From Photobacterium phosphoreum (lineage in GTDB: Bacteria > Pseudomonadota > Gammaproteobacteria > Enterobacterales > Vibrionaceae), in assembly GCF_002954725.1 (NCBI RefSeq), contig NZ_MSCQ01000001.1, forward strand, positions 655,857 to 719,856: a DNA stretch of 64,000 nucleotides, in the 5' to 3' direction. Positions 37,414 through 45,540 of the stretch are shown in pieces. How positions within the stretch are numbered: the stretch's first letter is position 1; each line of letters begins with the position of its first letter. Below the pieces are notes generated by a model. The model saw only the letters and a program-made list of their open reading frames with translations, searched no databases and was not told where the DNA came from. The position numbers and the translations under genes were made by a program.

Positions 37414-39705
37414 ATGTTGAATTATGGTAAGCATATGAGAGTGTTAATTTTTGATAACTCTCAAGCTACGGGGGTGGTTGCTAATGCTATCGACCGATTA
37501 GTTGAACAATTTGAAGATGAATCAATTATTGTCGCCAAAGCATCTACTTACGATGATTGTTATTCAATGCTTAATGTCAATATGGCTATTGATTGCTTTA
37601 TGTTGACCTCTAGCATGACCGGGCAACAACAAGAAGAGAATGATATGTTCTTTTCACTGATTGAAAAATTGAATCAGCGTCAGCAAGGTGTGCCCGTTTT
37701 CTTACTCGCTGAACGTAAAAAAATGACCTTAACTGTCGATCGTCATCTGATGTCATTAGTCAGTGAATTTGCATGGATTTTAGAAGATACGTCTGATTTT
37801 ATGGCTGGTCGAGCTATGGCAGCCATGCACCGTTATCGTGAGCAATTATTACCGCCGCTCGCGAATGCAATGATGAAGTACGACAGTATTCATGAATATT
37901 CATGGGCTGCACCAGGTCACCAAGGTGGGGTGGGTTTCTTAAAAACACCAGAAGGTCAGCGGTTCTATAATTATTATGGAGAAGGGCTTTTCCGCTCAGA
38001 CATGGGTATTGAGCGTGGTTCGCTGGGTTCATTACTTGATCATACAGGCGCTTTCGGTGAAAGTGAAGATTATGCCGCGAAAGTCTTTGGAGCTGATAAA
38101 TCCTATTCATTGGTAACGGGTACTTCAGGTGCAAACCGTACCATCATGCAAATTTGTATGCGAGAAAACACCTTAGCGATTTGTGATCGAAATTGTCATA
38201 AATCGATAGAACAGGGGTTGATGTTAACTGGCGCATTACCAGTTTATATGGTGCCAACGCGTAACCGTTACGGCATTATTGGTCCAATTTACCCTGATCA
38301 AATGTCGCCTGAAGGTCTGAAAAAATCAGCAGAAAGTAGTGAACTAACCAAAGCTCAAGCTGGCGGACAGGCAACTTATGCGGTGGTGACAAACTGTACT
38401 TATGATGGCTTATGTTATAACGCTAAACGTGCTCAAGATATTTTAAGTGAGAGTAGTAATCGCATTCACTTTGATGAAGCATGGTATGGCTACGCGCGTT
38501 TTAATCCTATTTATACCGATCACTTTGCAATGCGCGGCGAGCCACAAGATACACCAGATGATGGACCAACGGTGTTTGCAACTCATTCAACCCATAAATT
38601 ATTGAATGCACTTTCTCAAGCATCGTGGATTCATATTCGTTATGGTAAAGATCATATTAATTTTGAGCGTTTTAATCAGTCATACATGATGCATGCAACC
38701 ACATCACCGCTGTATGCGATCAGTGTTTCAAATGATATTGCGGTCTCACAAATGGACGGTAATCGGGGTGAGTCATTAACTAATGAGGTCATTAAAGAAG
38801 CGATTGATTATCGTCAAGCAATGGGACGTTTACATCGAGAGTTTGTTGCTGATGGTGATTGGTTCTTTAAACCATGGAATGCAGAATCTATCGTTGATCC
38901 AGAAACGGGGATTGAATATGGTTTCGAAGATGCACCAGCAGAGTTGTTAGCGACTAATCAAGATTTTTGGATCATGAAGCCGGGTGATAAATGGCATGGT
39001 TTCGACGATATTCCAAAAGATTGGTGTATGTTGGATCCAATTAAGGTCAGCATCTTAGCACCAGGTATGGGAGATGACGGTAAGTTACTGGATACAGGGG
39101 TTCCTGCTGCGTTGGTCACTCAATATCTCACCCGTTTTGGTATTGTGCCAACCCGTACCACTGACTTCCAAGTAATGTTCTTGTTCTCAATGGGGATAAC
39201 TAAAGGTAAGTGGGCAACGTTAGTTAATACCTTACTGAGCTTTAAAACTCATTATGATAATAATACGCCACTGAAATCAGTATTACCTGATCTAGCTGCA
39301 AGTCACCCGCAAGTTTATGGCGATTTAGGCTTGAAAGACTTGGGTGATAAAATGTTTACGTATCTGAAAACCCATACGCCATCTGAAATGTTGAATGCGG
39401 CTTATTCGACTTTACCTAAAGCCGATATTACTCCACGAGCAGCGTTTGAAGCGATAGTGGATGATAATGTTGAAATGGTACCATCAAATAAACTGCAAGG
39501 ACGTGTTGCTGCAAATGCGGTTATCCCTTATCCACCAGGTATTCCAATGTTGATGTCAGGTGAGAACTTTGGTGATGCAAATAGCCCTCAAATTGGTTAT
39601 TTACATAGTTTAGAAATTTGGGATAAAGAATTTCCTGGTTTTGAGCATGAAACCGAAGGGACTGAAGTTGAAGATGGTGTATATCATGTGATGTGTGTGA
39701 AGTAA
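37414..39705 (+). CDS. adiA: Arginine decarboxylase, acid-inducible type
   Basis: This protein of about 763 residues is strikingly similar to E. coli AdiA from end to end, including IHEYSWAAPGHQGGVGF, TGTSGANRTIMQ, the PLP-binding lysine region THSTHKLLNALSQAS and the C-terminal FEHETEGTEVEDGVYHVMC. It has the N-terminal wing, PLP core and C-terminal domains of the fold I prokaryotic basic amino acid decarboxylases, which assemble as decamers. It converts arginine to agmatine and CO2, consuming a proton. Start codons at 37408 (TTG), 37414 and 37435 are possible; ATG 37414 lies eight bases after AAGGA. The lack of an adiY-type regulator next to it is notable. Confidence 0.97.
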   Translation: MLNYGKHMRVLIFDNSQATGVVANAIDRLVEQFEDESIIVAKASTYDDCYSMLNVNMAIDCFMLTSSMTGQQQEENDMFFSLIEKLNQRQQGVPVFLLAERKKMTLTVDRHLMSLVSEFAWILEDTSDFMAGRAMAAMHRYREQLLPPLANAMMKYDSIHEYSWAAPGHQGGVGFLKTPEGQRFYNYYGEGLFRSDMGIERGSLGSLLDHTGAFGESEDYAAKVFGADKSYSLVTGTSGANRTIMQICMRENTLAICDRNCHKSIEQGLMLTGALPVYMVPTRNRYGIIGPIYPDQMSPEGLKKSAESSELTKAQAGGQATYAVVTNCTYDGLCYNAKRAQDILSESSNRIHFDEAWYGYARFNPIYTDHFAMRGEPQDTPDDGPTVFATHSTHKLLNALSQASWIHIRYGKDHINFERFNQSYMMHATTSPLYAISVSNDIAVSQMDGNRGESLTNEVIKEAIDYRQAMGRLHREFVADGDWFFKPWNAESIVDPETGIEYGFEDAPAELLATNQDFWIMKPGDKWHGFDDIPKDWCMLDPIKVSILAPGMGDDGKLLDTGVPAALVTQYLTRFGIVPTRTTDFQVMFLFSMGITKGKWATLVNTLLSFKTHYDNNTPLKSVLPDLAASHPQVYGDLGLKDLGDKMFTYLKTHTPSEMLNAAYSTLPKADITPRAAFEAIVDDNVEMVPSNKLQGRVAANAVIPYPPGIPMLMSGENFGDANSPQIGYLHSLEIWDKEFPGFEHETEGTEVEDGVYHVMCVK

Positions 39706-39746
39706 GAATATTACGCGGTAGAATACCTAAATAAAAATAGTCCTTT

Positions 39747-39778
39747 ATTCCTTATCTTGATTTTACAGGGTAAGGAAT
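39747..39778. terminator. Probable terminator between adiA and yfaE
   Basis: ATTCCTTA / TAAGGAAT arms flank a 14-base loop between two convergent genes. The stem is short and AT-rich, so strength is uncertain. Confidence 0.55.
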
Positions 39779-39780
39779 AT

Positions 39781-40080
39781 TTAAAGGGCTATTTTAGTTT
39801 TAGCTGATTGGTGATTAGTATTGAGTTGGTAATCAAAGTTAATATTAATATCTTGCTGTGGAATAGAACAGCAGCTTAATATTTCATTCGGACCAATAAA
39901 AGCTAGCGCATCTTGTTGAGTGACAGCGCCTGAGATAAGTTTACAGCGACAAGCACCACACATACCATTACGACATTGGTACTCTGGTTTAATACCGGCA
40001 TTTTCTAATTGGGTAAGTAAAGGTTCATGGCGATTGCCACAAACCTTAATACCGTTAACCAGAATGGTTAATTGACTCAC
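39781..40080 (-). CDS. yfaE: 2Fe-2S ferredoxin YfaE (NrdB cofactor maintenance)
   Basis: This is a plant-type ferredoxin of 99 residues. The cluster-binding motif is [11 protein letters not shown] with the fourth Cys toward the C-terminus (LSCCSIPQQ). YfaE delivers electrons to regenerate the diferric-tyrosyl cofactor of NrdB. It starts with GTG overlapping the nrdB stop (GTGA), showing tight coupling; this conserved placement supports the call. Confidence 0.94.
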   Translation of the reverse strand: MSQLTILVNGIKVCGNRHEPLLTQLENAGIKPEYQCRNGMCGACRCKLISGAVTQQDALAFIGPNEILSCCSIPQQDININFDYQLNTNHQSAKTKIAL

Positions 40081-41210
40081 AATTCAAAATCACCAAGATC
40101 ATCAGCGCTAATGTCATTGTCGATTTGACCAACAAGATACGAGCTAATCTCTGCTTCCTGAGGTGCAACTTGAACGTTATCTGATGATAACCAAGAGTTG
40201 ATCCATGGGATTGGATTTTGATTTGCACCATCATAAGCAGAACGTAGACCAACAGCGGCCATGCGCAAATTAGTAATATATTCGACGTATTGGCACAAAA
40301 TTTCTTTGTTTAAGCCAATCATTGAGCCATCTTTAAATAGGTACTCTGCCCATTCTTTTTCTTGTTCTGCTGCCGCTTTAAAGATGCTAAAACATTCTTC
40401 TTCACATTCCGCTGCAATGATTGCCATTTGTGGATCATCATGGCCATTACGTAACAAGTTCAGCATGTGCTGAGTGCCTGTTAGGTGTAGTGCTTCATCA
40501 CGTGCAATCAGCTTAATGATTTTGGCATTACCTTCCATCACTTCACGTTCAGCAAAAGCAAATGAACACGCGAAACTGACGTAGAAACGAATCGCTTCTA
40601 ATGCATTAACTGACATTAGGCACAGGTAAAGTTTCTTTTTGATTTCATGTAAATCAACAGTGAAAGCAATACCATTAGCTGAATGATGGCCTTCACCATA
40701 ACGGTGATAATCATTAGTCGCAGCGATTAAATCATCATAATATTTAGAAATGTCACCAGCACGCTTAATGATATGTTCATTACGGACAATATCATCAAAA
40801 ATAATCGAAGGATTATTGACGATATTACGAATGATATGTGTATAAGAGCGTGAATGAATCGTTTCTGAAAACGACCATGTTTCAATCCATGTTTCTAATT
40901 CAGGCAGAGAAACGATAGGCAATAATGCAACGTTAGGGCTACGACCTTGAATGGAATCAAGCAGTGTTTGGTATTTTAAATTACTGATGAAAATATGTTT
41001 TTCGTGATCTGGCAAATTATTGTAATCAATGCGATCACCAGAGACATCCACTTCCTCTGGACGCCAGAAAAAGCTTAATTGCTTTTCGATAAGTTTTTCG
41101 AAAATTTCAAATTTTTGCTGGTCATAACGAGCAACATTCACAGATTGACCGAAGAACATTGGTTCTTTAAGTTGATCGTTACTTGTTTGACAAAAAGTAC
41201 TGTAGGCCAT
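40077..41210 (-). CDS. nrdB: Class Ia ribonucleotide reductase beta subunit
   Basis: This 377-residue protein has the length of E. coli NrdB (376). It carries the diiron-tyrosyl radical: the radical Tyr lies in [16 protein letters not shown] together with iron ligands Glu and His; further ligands lie in [13 protein letters not shown] and [13 protein letters not shown]. The C-terminal tail that docks to NrdA is intact ([12 protein letters not shown]). It is separated from nrdA by 44 bases holding a perfect hairpin. Confidence 0.98.
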   Translation of the reverse strand: MAYSTFCQTSNDQLKEPMFFGQSVNVARYDQQKFEIFEKLIEKQLSFFWRPEEVDVSGDRIDYNNLPDHEKHIFISNLKYQTLLDSIQGRSPNVALLPIVSLPELETWIETWSFSETIHSRSYTHIIRNIVNNPSIIFDDIVRNEHIIKRAGDISKYYDDLIAATNDYHRYGEGHHSANGIAFTVDLHEIKKKLYLCLMSVNALEAIRFYVSFACSFAFAEREVMEGNAKIIKLIARDEALHLTGTQHMLNLLRNGHDDPQMAIIAAECEEECFSIFKAAAEQEKEWAEYLFKDGSMIGLNKEILCQYVEYITNLRMAAVGLRSAYDGANQNPIPWINSWLSSDNVQVAPQEAEISSYLVGQIDNDISADDLGDFEL

Positions 41211-41224
41211 GATATCCTCAAATC

Positions 41225-41248
41225 AAAGGGAGCCATATGGCTCCCTTT
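41225..41248 (-). repeat. Perfect 24-base palindrome between nrdA and nrdB
   Basis: AAAGGGAGCC-ATAT-GGCTCCCTTT reads the same on both strands and gives a 10-bp hairpin in the nrdAB mRNA, just before the nrdB ribosome site. No T-run follows, so it looks like a stability or attenuation element rather than a full terminator. Confidence 0.85.
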
Positions 41249-41254
41249 TAATGC

Positions 41255-43522
41255 TTAAATTTTACAACTAGTACAATCATCGCCACTTAGATCGCTCTGG
41301 CTATCAGATGCGCCATCTCGAGTGTTATGGTAGTACAGTGTTTTAATACCTAATTTATAAGCATGAAGCAGATCTTTTAGTAGCAGTTTCATTGGAATTC
41401 TGCCACCAGGTTGTTTACTCGGATCATAGTTAGTATTTGCCGAGATAGCCTGATCAATAAACTTCTGCATAATGCCAACAAGTTGTAGGTAGCCATCGTT
41501 ACTGCCAATGTTCCAAAGTAACTCATAGTTGTCTTTGTACTTAGCAAACTCAGGAACAACTTGCTTGAGGATACCATCTTTTGATGCCTTTACGGAAACG
41601 TATCCACGTGGTGGTTCAATACCATTAGTCGCATTTGAAATTTGCGATGATGTCTCTGATGGCATTAATGCTGTTAGTGTTGAGTTACGCAAACCATGAG
41701 TTTTAATCTCTTCACGTAATGTTTCCCAATCGTAACGTAATTCAGCATTGCAAATATTATCGATTTCTTTTTTGTAAGTATCGATAGGCAAAATACCTTG
41801 CGAATACGTGGTCTCGTTAAATGACGGACATGCACCGTATTCTTTGGCTAAATTTACCGAAGCTTTTAATAAATAATATTGAATCGCTTCAAATGCTTCA
41901 TGGGTTAGATTATTGGCACTACCATCGGAGTAACGGACACCGTGTTTTGCTAGGTAGTATGCAAAGTTAATCACACCCACACCTAATGTACGGCGATTCA
42001 TGGTTGAACGACGTGCTGCTGGCAGTGGATAATCTTGATAATCTAACAAGGCATCGAGTGCACGAACCGTTAATTCAGCCAGTTCCTCAAGATCATCGAG
42101 TGTGTCAATGGCACCTAAGTTAAATGCTGACAGTGTACATAATGCGATTTCACCATTTTCATCTTCAACATTCTTTAATGGCTTGGTTGGCAATGCAATT
42201 TCAAGACATAAGTTTGATTGACGAATTGGCGCTACAGCCGGATCAAACGGGCTGTGTGTATTACAGTGGTCAACGTTTTGAATGTAGATTCGACCTGTTG
42301 ATGCACGTTCTTGCATTAACAATGAGAACAGTTCGATTGCTTTAATCGATTGTTTCTTGATGCTGTCGTCTTGTTCATACAAGTTGTACAAACGCTCAAA
42401 TTCTACTTGATCGGCAAAAAATGAATCATATAGCCCAGGAACATCAGAAGGAGAGAACAATGAGATGTTCTGACCTTTGATTAAACGGGTGTACATTAAT
42501 CGGTTAATTTGTACGCCGTAATCCATATGACGAACACGGTTTTCTTCTACACCGCGGTTGTTTTTAAGGACTAACAGTGATTCAACTTCACGGTGCCAAA
42601 TAGGGTAGAACAATGTTGCTGCACCACCACGAACACCACCTTGAGAACAGCATTTAACTGCGGTTTGGAAGTATTTGTAGAATGGAATACAGCCAGTGTG
42701 AAATGCTTCACCACCACGAATTTCAGAGCCTAATGCACGAATTCGACCCGCGTTAATACCAATACCTGCACGTTGTGAAACATAACGTACAATTGAGCTT
42801 GCCGTTGCATTAATTGAATCAAGGCTATCATCACATTCGATCAATACACATGAGCTAAATTGACGTGTAGGTGTACGTACACCAGACATGATCGGTGTTG
42901 GTAATGAAATCTTGAACGTTGAAGAAGCATCATAAAAACGTTTGATGTAATCAAGACGTGTTTCTTTCGGGTATTTATTAAACAGTGCTGCTGCAATTAA
43001 TAAATAAAGAAACTGTGCGCTCTCAAAAATTTCACCAGATACACGGTTTTGAACGAGGTATTTACCTTCAAGTTGCTTAACCGCGGCATACGAGAAATTC
43101 ATATCGCGCCAGTGATCGATAAACGTATCCATCACTGCAAATTCTTCTTTGGTATAATCGTCTAGTAAGTGGCTATCGTACTTACCTTTTTCAACCAAAT
43201 TTTTAACATGGTCATACAAAGCAGGTGGCTCAAATTGACCATAGGCTTTTTTACGAAGATGGAAAATTGCCAATCGAGCAGCAAGGTATTGGTAATCAGG
43301 TGTTTCTTCTGAGATCAGATCCGCAGCCGCTTTGATGATAGTTTCGTGAATATCATCTGTACGAATACCGTCATAAAACTGGATGTGTGACTTTAGTTCG
43401 ACTTGAGAGACAGAGACATTTTCTAGGCCTTCTGCAGCCCAGTCGATGACACGATGGATTTTGTCGAGATCGATAAGTTCTTTACGACCGTTGCGCTTGG
43501 TAACTGTTAATTGTTGAGTCAT
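41255..43522 (-). CDS. nrdA: Class Ia ribonucleotide reductase alpha subunit
   Basis: This 755-residue catalytic subunit reduces ribonucleoside diphosphates. An N-terminal ATP-cone (TVTKRNGRKELIDLDKIHRV) gives allosteric control of activity. Active-site cysteines are in SSCVLIECDDSLDS and QSNLCLEIALPT, and the redox-active C-terminal pair is CTSC at the very end. Lengths and motifs match E. coli NrdA (761). It is the first gene of nrdA-nrdB-yfaE, with a long upstream region that contains a DnaA box. Confidence 0.98.
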   Translation of the reverse strand: MTQQLTVTKRNGRKELIDLDKIHRVIDWAAEGLENVSVSQVELKSHIQFYDGIRTDDIHETIIKAAADLISEETPDYQYLAARLAIFHLRKKAYGQFEPPALYDHVKNLVEKGKYDSHLLDDYTKEEFAVMDTFIDHWRDMNFSYAAVKQLEGKYLVQNRVSGEIFESAQFLYLLIAAALFNKYPKETRLDYIKRFYDASSTFKISLPTPIMSGVRTPTRQFSSCVLIECDDSLDSINATASSIVRYVSQRAGIGINAGRIRALGSEIRGGEAFHTGCIPFYKYFQTAVKCCSQGGVRGGAATLFYPIWHREVESLLVLKNNRGVEENRVRHMDYGVQINRLMYTRLIKGQNISLFSPSDVPGLYDSFFADQVEFERLYNLYEQDDSIKKQSIKAIELFSLLMQERASTGRIYIQNVDHCNTHSPFDPAVAPIRQSNLCLEIALPTKPLKNVEDENGEIALCTLSAFNLGAIDTLDDLEELAELTVRALDALLDYQDYPLPAARRSTMNRRTLGVGVINFAYYLAKHGVRYSDGSANNLTHEAFEAIQYYLLKASVNLAKEYGACPSFNETTYSQGILPIDTYKKEIDNICNAELRYDWETLREEIKTHGLRNSTLTALMPSETSSQISNATNGIEPPRGYVSVKASKDGILKQVVPEFAKYKDNYELLWNIGSNDGYLQLVGIMQKFIDQAISANTNYDPSKQPGGRIPMKLLLKDLLHAYKLGIKTLYYHNTRDGASDSQSDLSGDDCTSCKI

Positions 43523-43980
43523 TTGTTGTTATTTTCCCAGTTTTCCTTGCAGATGATATTTTTTTGCAATTTATCTATTAGATTAGCAAAGAATGTGATC
43601 TTTATTATAAATATTGTTATTCAGCAAAAACACTACATGTTGGGGTGTTGAGCGAAAGTGCTTACAAGATAGTGGTGAATGCGTGTCTTTGCAAGATGGT
43701 ATTTTTTGACCAGCTGTGGATAACATGGGGATTTCAATAAAAAAGTTAGTACCAACTCACCGATGTGGCGAATAGCATCAAATAGATAGTAAAAATCAAT
43801 GCCTTTTAGGTTGTTTTTTTAGATAAATAAAATTTATTTTTATTGCTTTTTTAGTTCGAATTTGGGTTGGACAACTGGAGGGTATTTGACGAAAGATTGC
43901 GTTAATACCCCTTGATCTTATTGGTTTTTTTTGGTTGTAAAAATAGTAGCTGTAATTGTATTTGTTAGCAGAATGTAGCT
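43523..43980. other. nrdA upstream regulatory region
   Basis: About 460 AT-rich bases hold a perfect DnaA box (43715-43723) and one NrdR-box-like sequence (ACACTACATGTTGGGG at 43630-43645, about 12 of 16 positions). NrdR usually binds a pair of boxes; I could not find a convincing second one at the usual spacing. No ORF is evident. Confidence 0.45.
43715..43723 (-). promoter_or_regulatory. DnaA box upstream of nrdA
   Basis: TGTGGATAA is the perfect complement of the DnaA box TTATCCACA. DnaA boxes are established regulators of E. coli nrdAB, so the location about 190 bases before nrdA makes sense. Confidence 0.6.
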
Positions 43981-44004
43981 AAAGGAGATAAAGTGATCTC
44001 CTTT
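43981..44004 (-). terminator. Hairpin after ubiG
   Basis: AAAGGAGAT / ATCTCCTTT, nine base pairs with a six-base loop, lies 20 bases after the ubiG stop on the minus strand. Only a short T-run belongs to the stem end, so termination may be moderate. It isolates nrdA from ubiG. Confidence 0.7.
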
Positions 44005-44023
44005 AATATTCGTTTTAGGTCTA

Positions 44024-44734
44024 CTACAATGGTTTTATCGTATGAACGATATAATTCACATCGACGTTATTGCCAAGACTATAGGTGTTGGTGAGGGGAT
44101 TGTAGTGAAGTCCAATAATATGACGATCTTGTAGTGGCGTTTGATCTACCATCGCGATTAATTCTGATGGACGAATAAATTTGTGATGGTCATGGGTCCC
44201 TTTAGGCACTAGCTTCATGACATATTCTGCACCCACAATCGCAAATAAATAAGATTTAATATTACGATTAAGGGTTGAGAAGAAAACATGTCCGCCAGGT
44301 TTAACCATTTTGGCGCATGAAGCAATAACTGAAGCGGGATCGGGGACGTGCTCTAACATTTCCATGCATGTGACTACATCATAAGTTTCATGATGATGTT
44401 CTGCATGCTCTTCTGCTGTGCATTGAACATAGTCCAGTTTTGCACCCGTCTCTAAAGCATGTAACTTTGCCACCATTAAAGGCTCTTTACCCATATCAAG
44501 GCCGATTACATTAGCCCCTTCAACGGCCATACTTTCAGCTAAAATGCCACCACCACAACCAACATCAAGGACTTTTTTACCAAATAAGCCATTGGCATTG
44601 TCAATAATGTAATTTAAACGTAATGGATTAATTTGATGAAGCGGCTTAAATTCGCCTTCTAGATCCCACCAGCGTGAAGCTATTTGTTCAAATTTTTCGA
44701 TTTCTGCAAGGTCAACATTGCGTGATTTGGTCAT
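44024..44734 (-). CDS. ubiG: Ubiquinone biosynthesis O-methyltransferase UbiG
   Basis: This 236-residue SAM-dependent methyltransferase carries out both O-methylation steps of ubiquinone synthesis. The SAM motif is [16 protein letters not shown], followed by [20 protein letters not shown] and [12 protein letters not shown] are the usual later motifs. N-terminal [21 protein letters not shown] is diagnostic. As in E. coli it lies next to gyrA and is divergent from it. Confidence 0.97.
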   Translation of the reverse strand: MTKSRNVDLAEIEKFEQIASRWWDLEGEFKPLHQINPLRLNYIIDNANGLFGKKVLDVGCGGGILAESMAVEGANVIGLDMGKEPLMVAKLHALETGAKLDYVQCTAEEHAEHHHETYDVVTCMEMLEHVPDPASVIASCAKMVKPGGHVFFSTLNRNIKSYLFAIVGAEYVMKLVPKGTHDHHKFIRPSELIAMVDQTPLQDRHIIGLHYNPLTNTYSLGNNVDVNYIVHTIKPL

Positions 44735-44897
44735 GTTAATGGTGCCATTTTCCTTAATTGATACGCGCTATTATGCGAAATTAAGTGTTAGTTGCAAAGG
44801 ATAACTGCGATAAACGCTGACAGAAGAGTGGAATAGGCACAATAAGAAAAGCATATGGTCGCCAAGCACAATAATCTACTTGGCGAAATTAAGCATT

Positions 44898-44936
44898 ACT
44901 CATTGAAGCTACTCATTGAAGCTACTCATTGTGGCT
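44898..44936. repeat. Three tandem copies of a 13-base repeat
   Basis: ACTCATTGAAGCT occurs at 44898-44910 and 44911-44923 exactly, and at 44924-44936 with two changes. It overlaps the 3' end of the 47-codon ORF on the minus strand. Confidence 0.9.
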
Positions 44937-45052
44937 GGAATGAGTTCTGGTGAGAACCCACCACCAAATAAGGTGATAATGCCAAGGATGACCATTAAAA
45001 TATATTTACCGATAATGATTGATATACCAATCATGTTAATTGCTGCACCCAT
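44909..45052 (-). CDS. Small membrane protein, 47 residues, unrecognised
   Basis: The ORF starts with ATG, preceded by GAGGACAAAGTG, a good ribosome site. It encodes an N-terminal hydrophobic region with one or two membrane-spanning helices (about residues 5-31, rich in Ile, Leu and Gly), then GGGFSPELIPATMSSFNE. Codon content and the clean signal-to-stop layout suggest a real small membrane protein; the region is otherwise an unexplained 800-base gap between ubiG and gyrA. The last codons lie within a 13-bp tandem repeat. I cannot name a family; small inner-membrane proteins of this kind are often missed by annotation. Confidence 0.6.
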   Translation of the reverse strand: MGAAINMIGISIIIGKYILMVILGIITLFGGGFSPELIPATMSSFNE

Positions 45053-45540
45053 CACTTTGTCCTCAGTGAATTTATGCTTCTAAAAGCATGGAATGTTCAA
45101 TTTAACGATAGGGTTATTTTAAACATCAAGGTATTAACCATTACGAAAATTCATGAATTATTGAAATGGATAATAACGACTTATAGTGTGCTAAGAATGA
45201 CGATTGATAAACGGTCAAATGTCGCATTTTTGATTTTATTTTGTTAATTTTAAGAAGTTCTACTTATAAAACTGTGTTACATCTTGTTTTTACAAATAGT
45301 TACATACTCTATAGGCTAAAAAGAGTAGTTTAGATGATTGGTGTAATGAACAAGAAATAAACAGTAATTTGTGGTTAATCCACAGATGTGACGATGTTTG
45401 TTTCTGTTTTCTTCAAATTCCGCTAAATTACTCATAACATAAGTCGTGAAAGGTGTGCCTATTAAGGCTGAAATATGCTATATTATTGCACCTTGCACGT
45501 ATAAAAATACGACAGAAATTACCTGAGGGATATTGGCTCC
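45053..45540 (+). promoter_or_regulatory. gyrA upstream region
   Basis: A TATATT hexamer near 45479-45484, about 57 bases before gyrA, is a plausible -10, without a good -35. A 15-base palindrome TGTGG-TTAAT-CCACA lies at 45370-45384 and includes a sequence one base from a DnaA box. Nothing else is recognisable. Confidence 0.4.
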
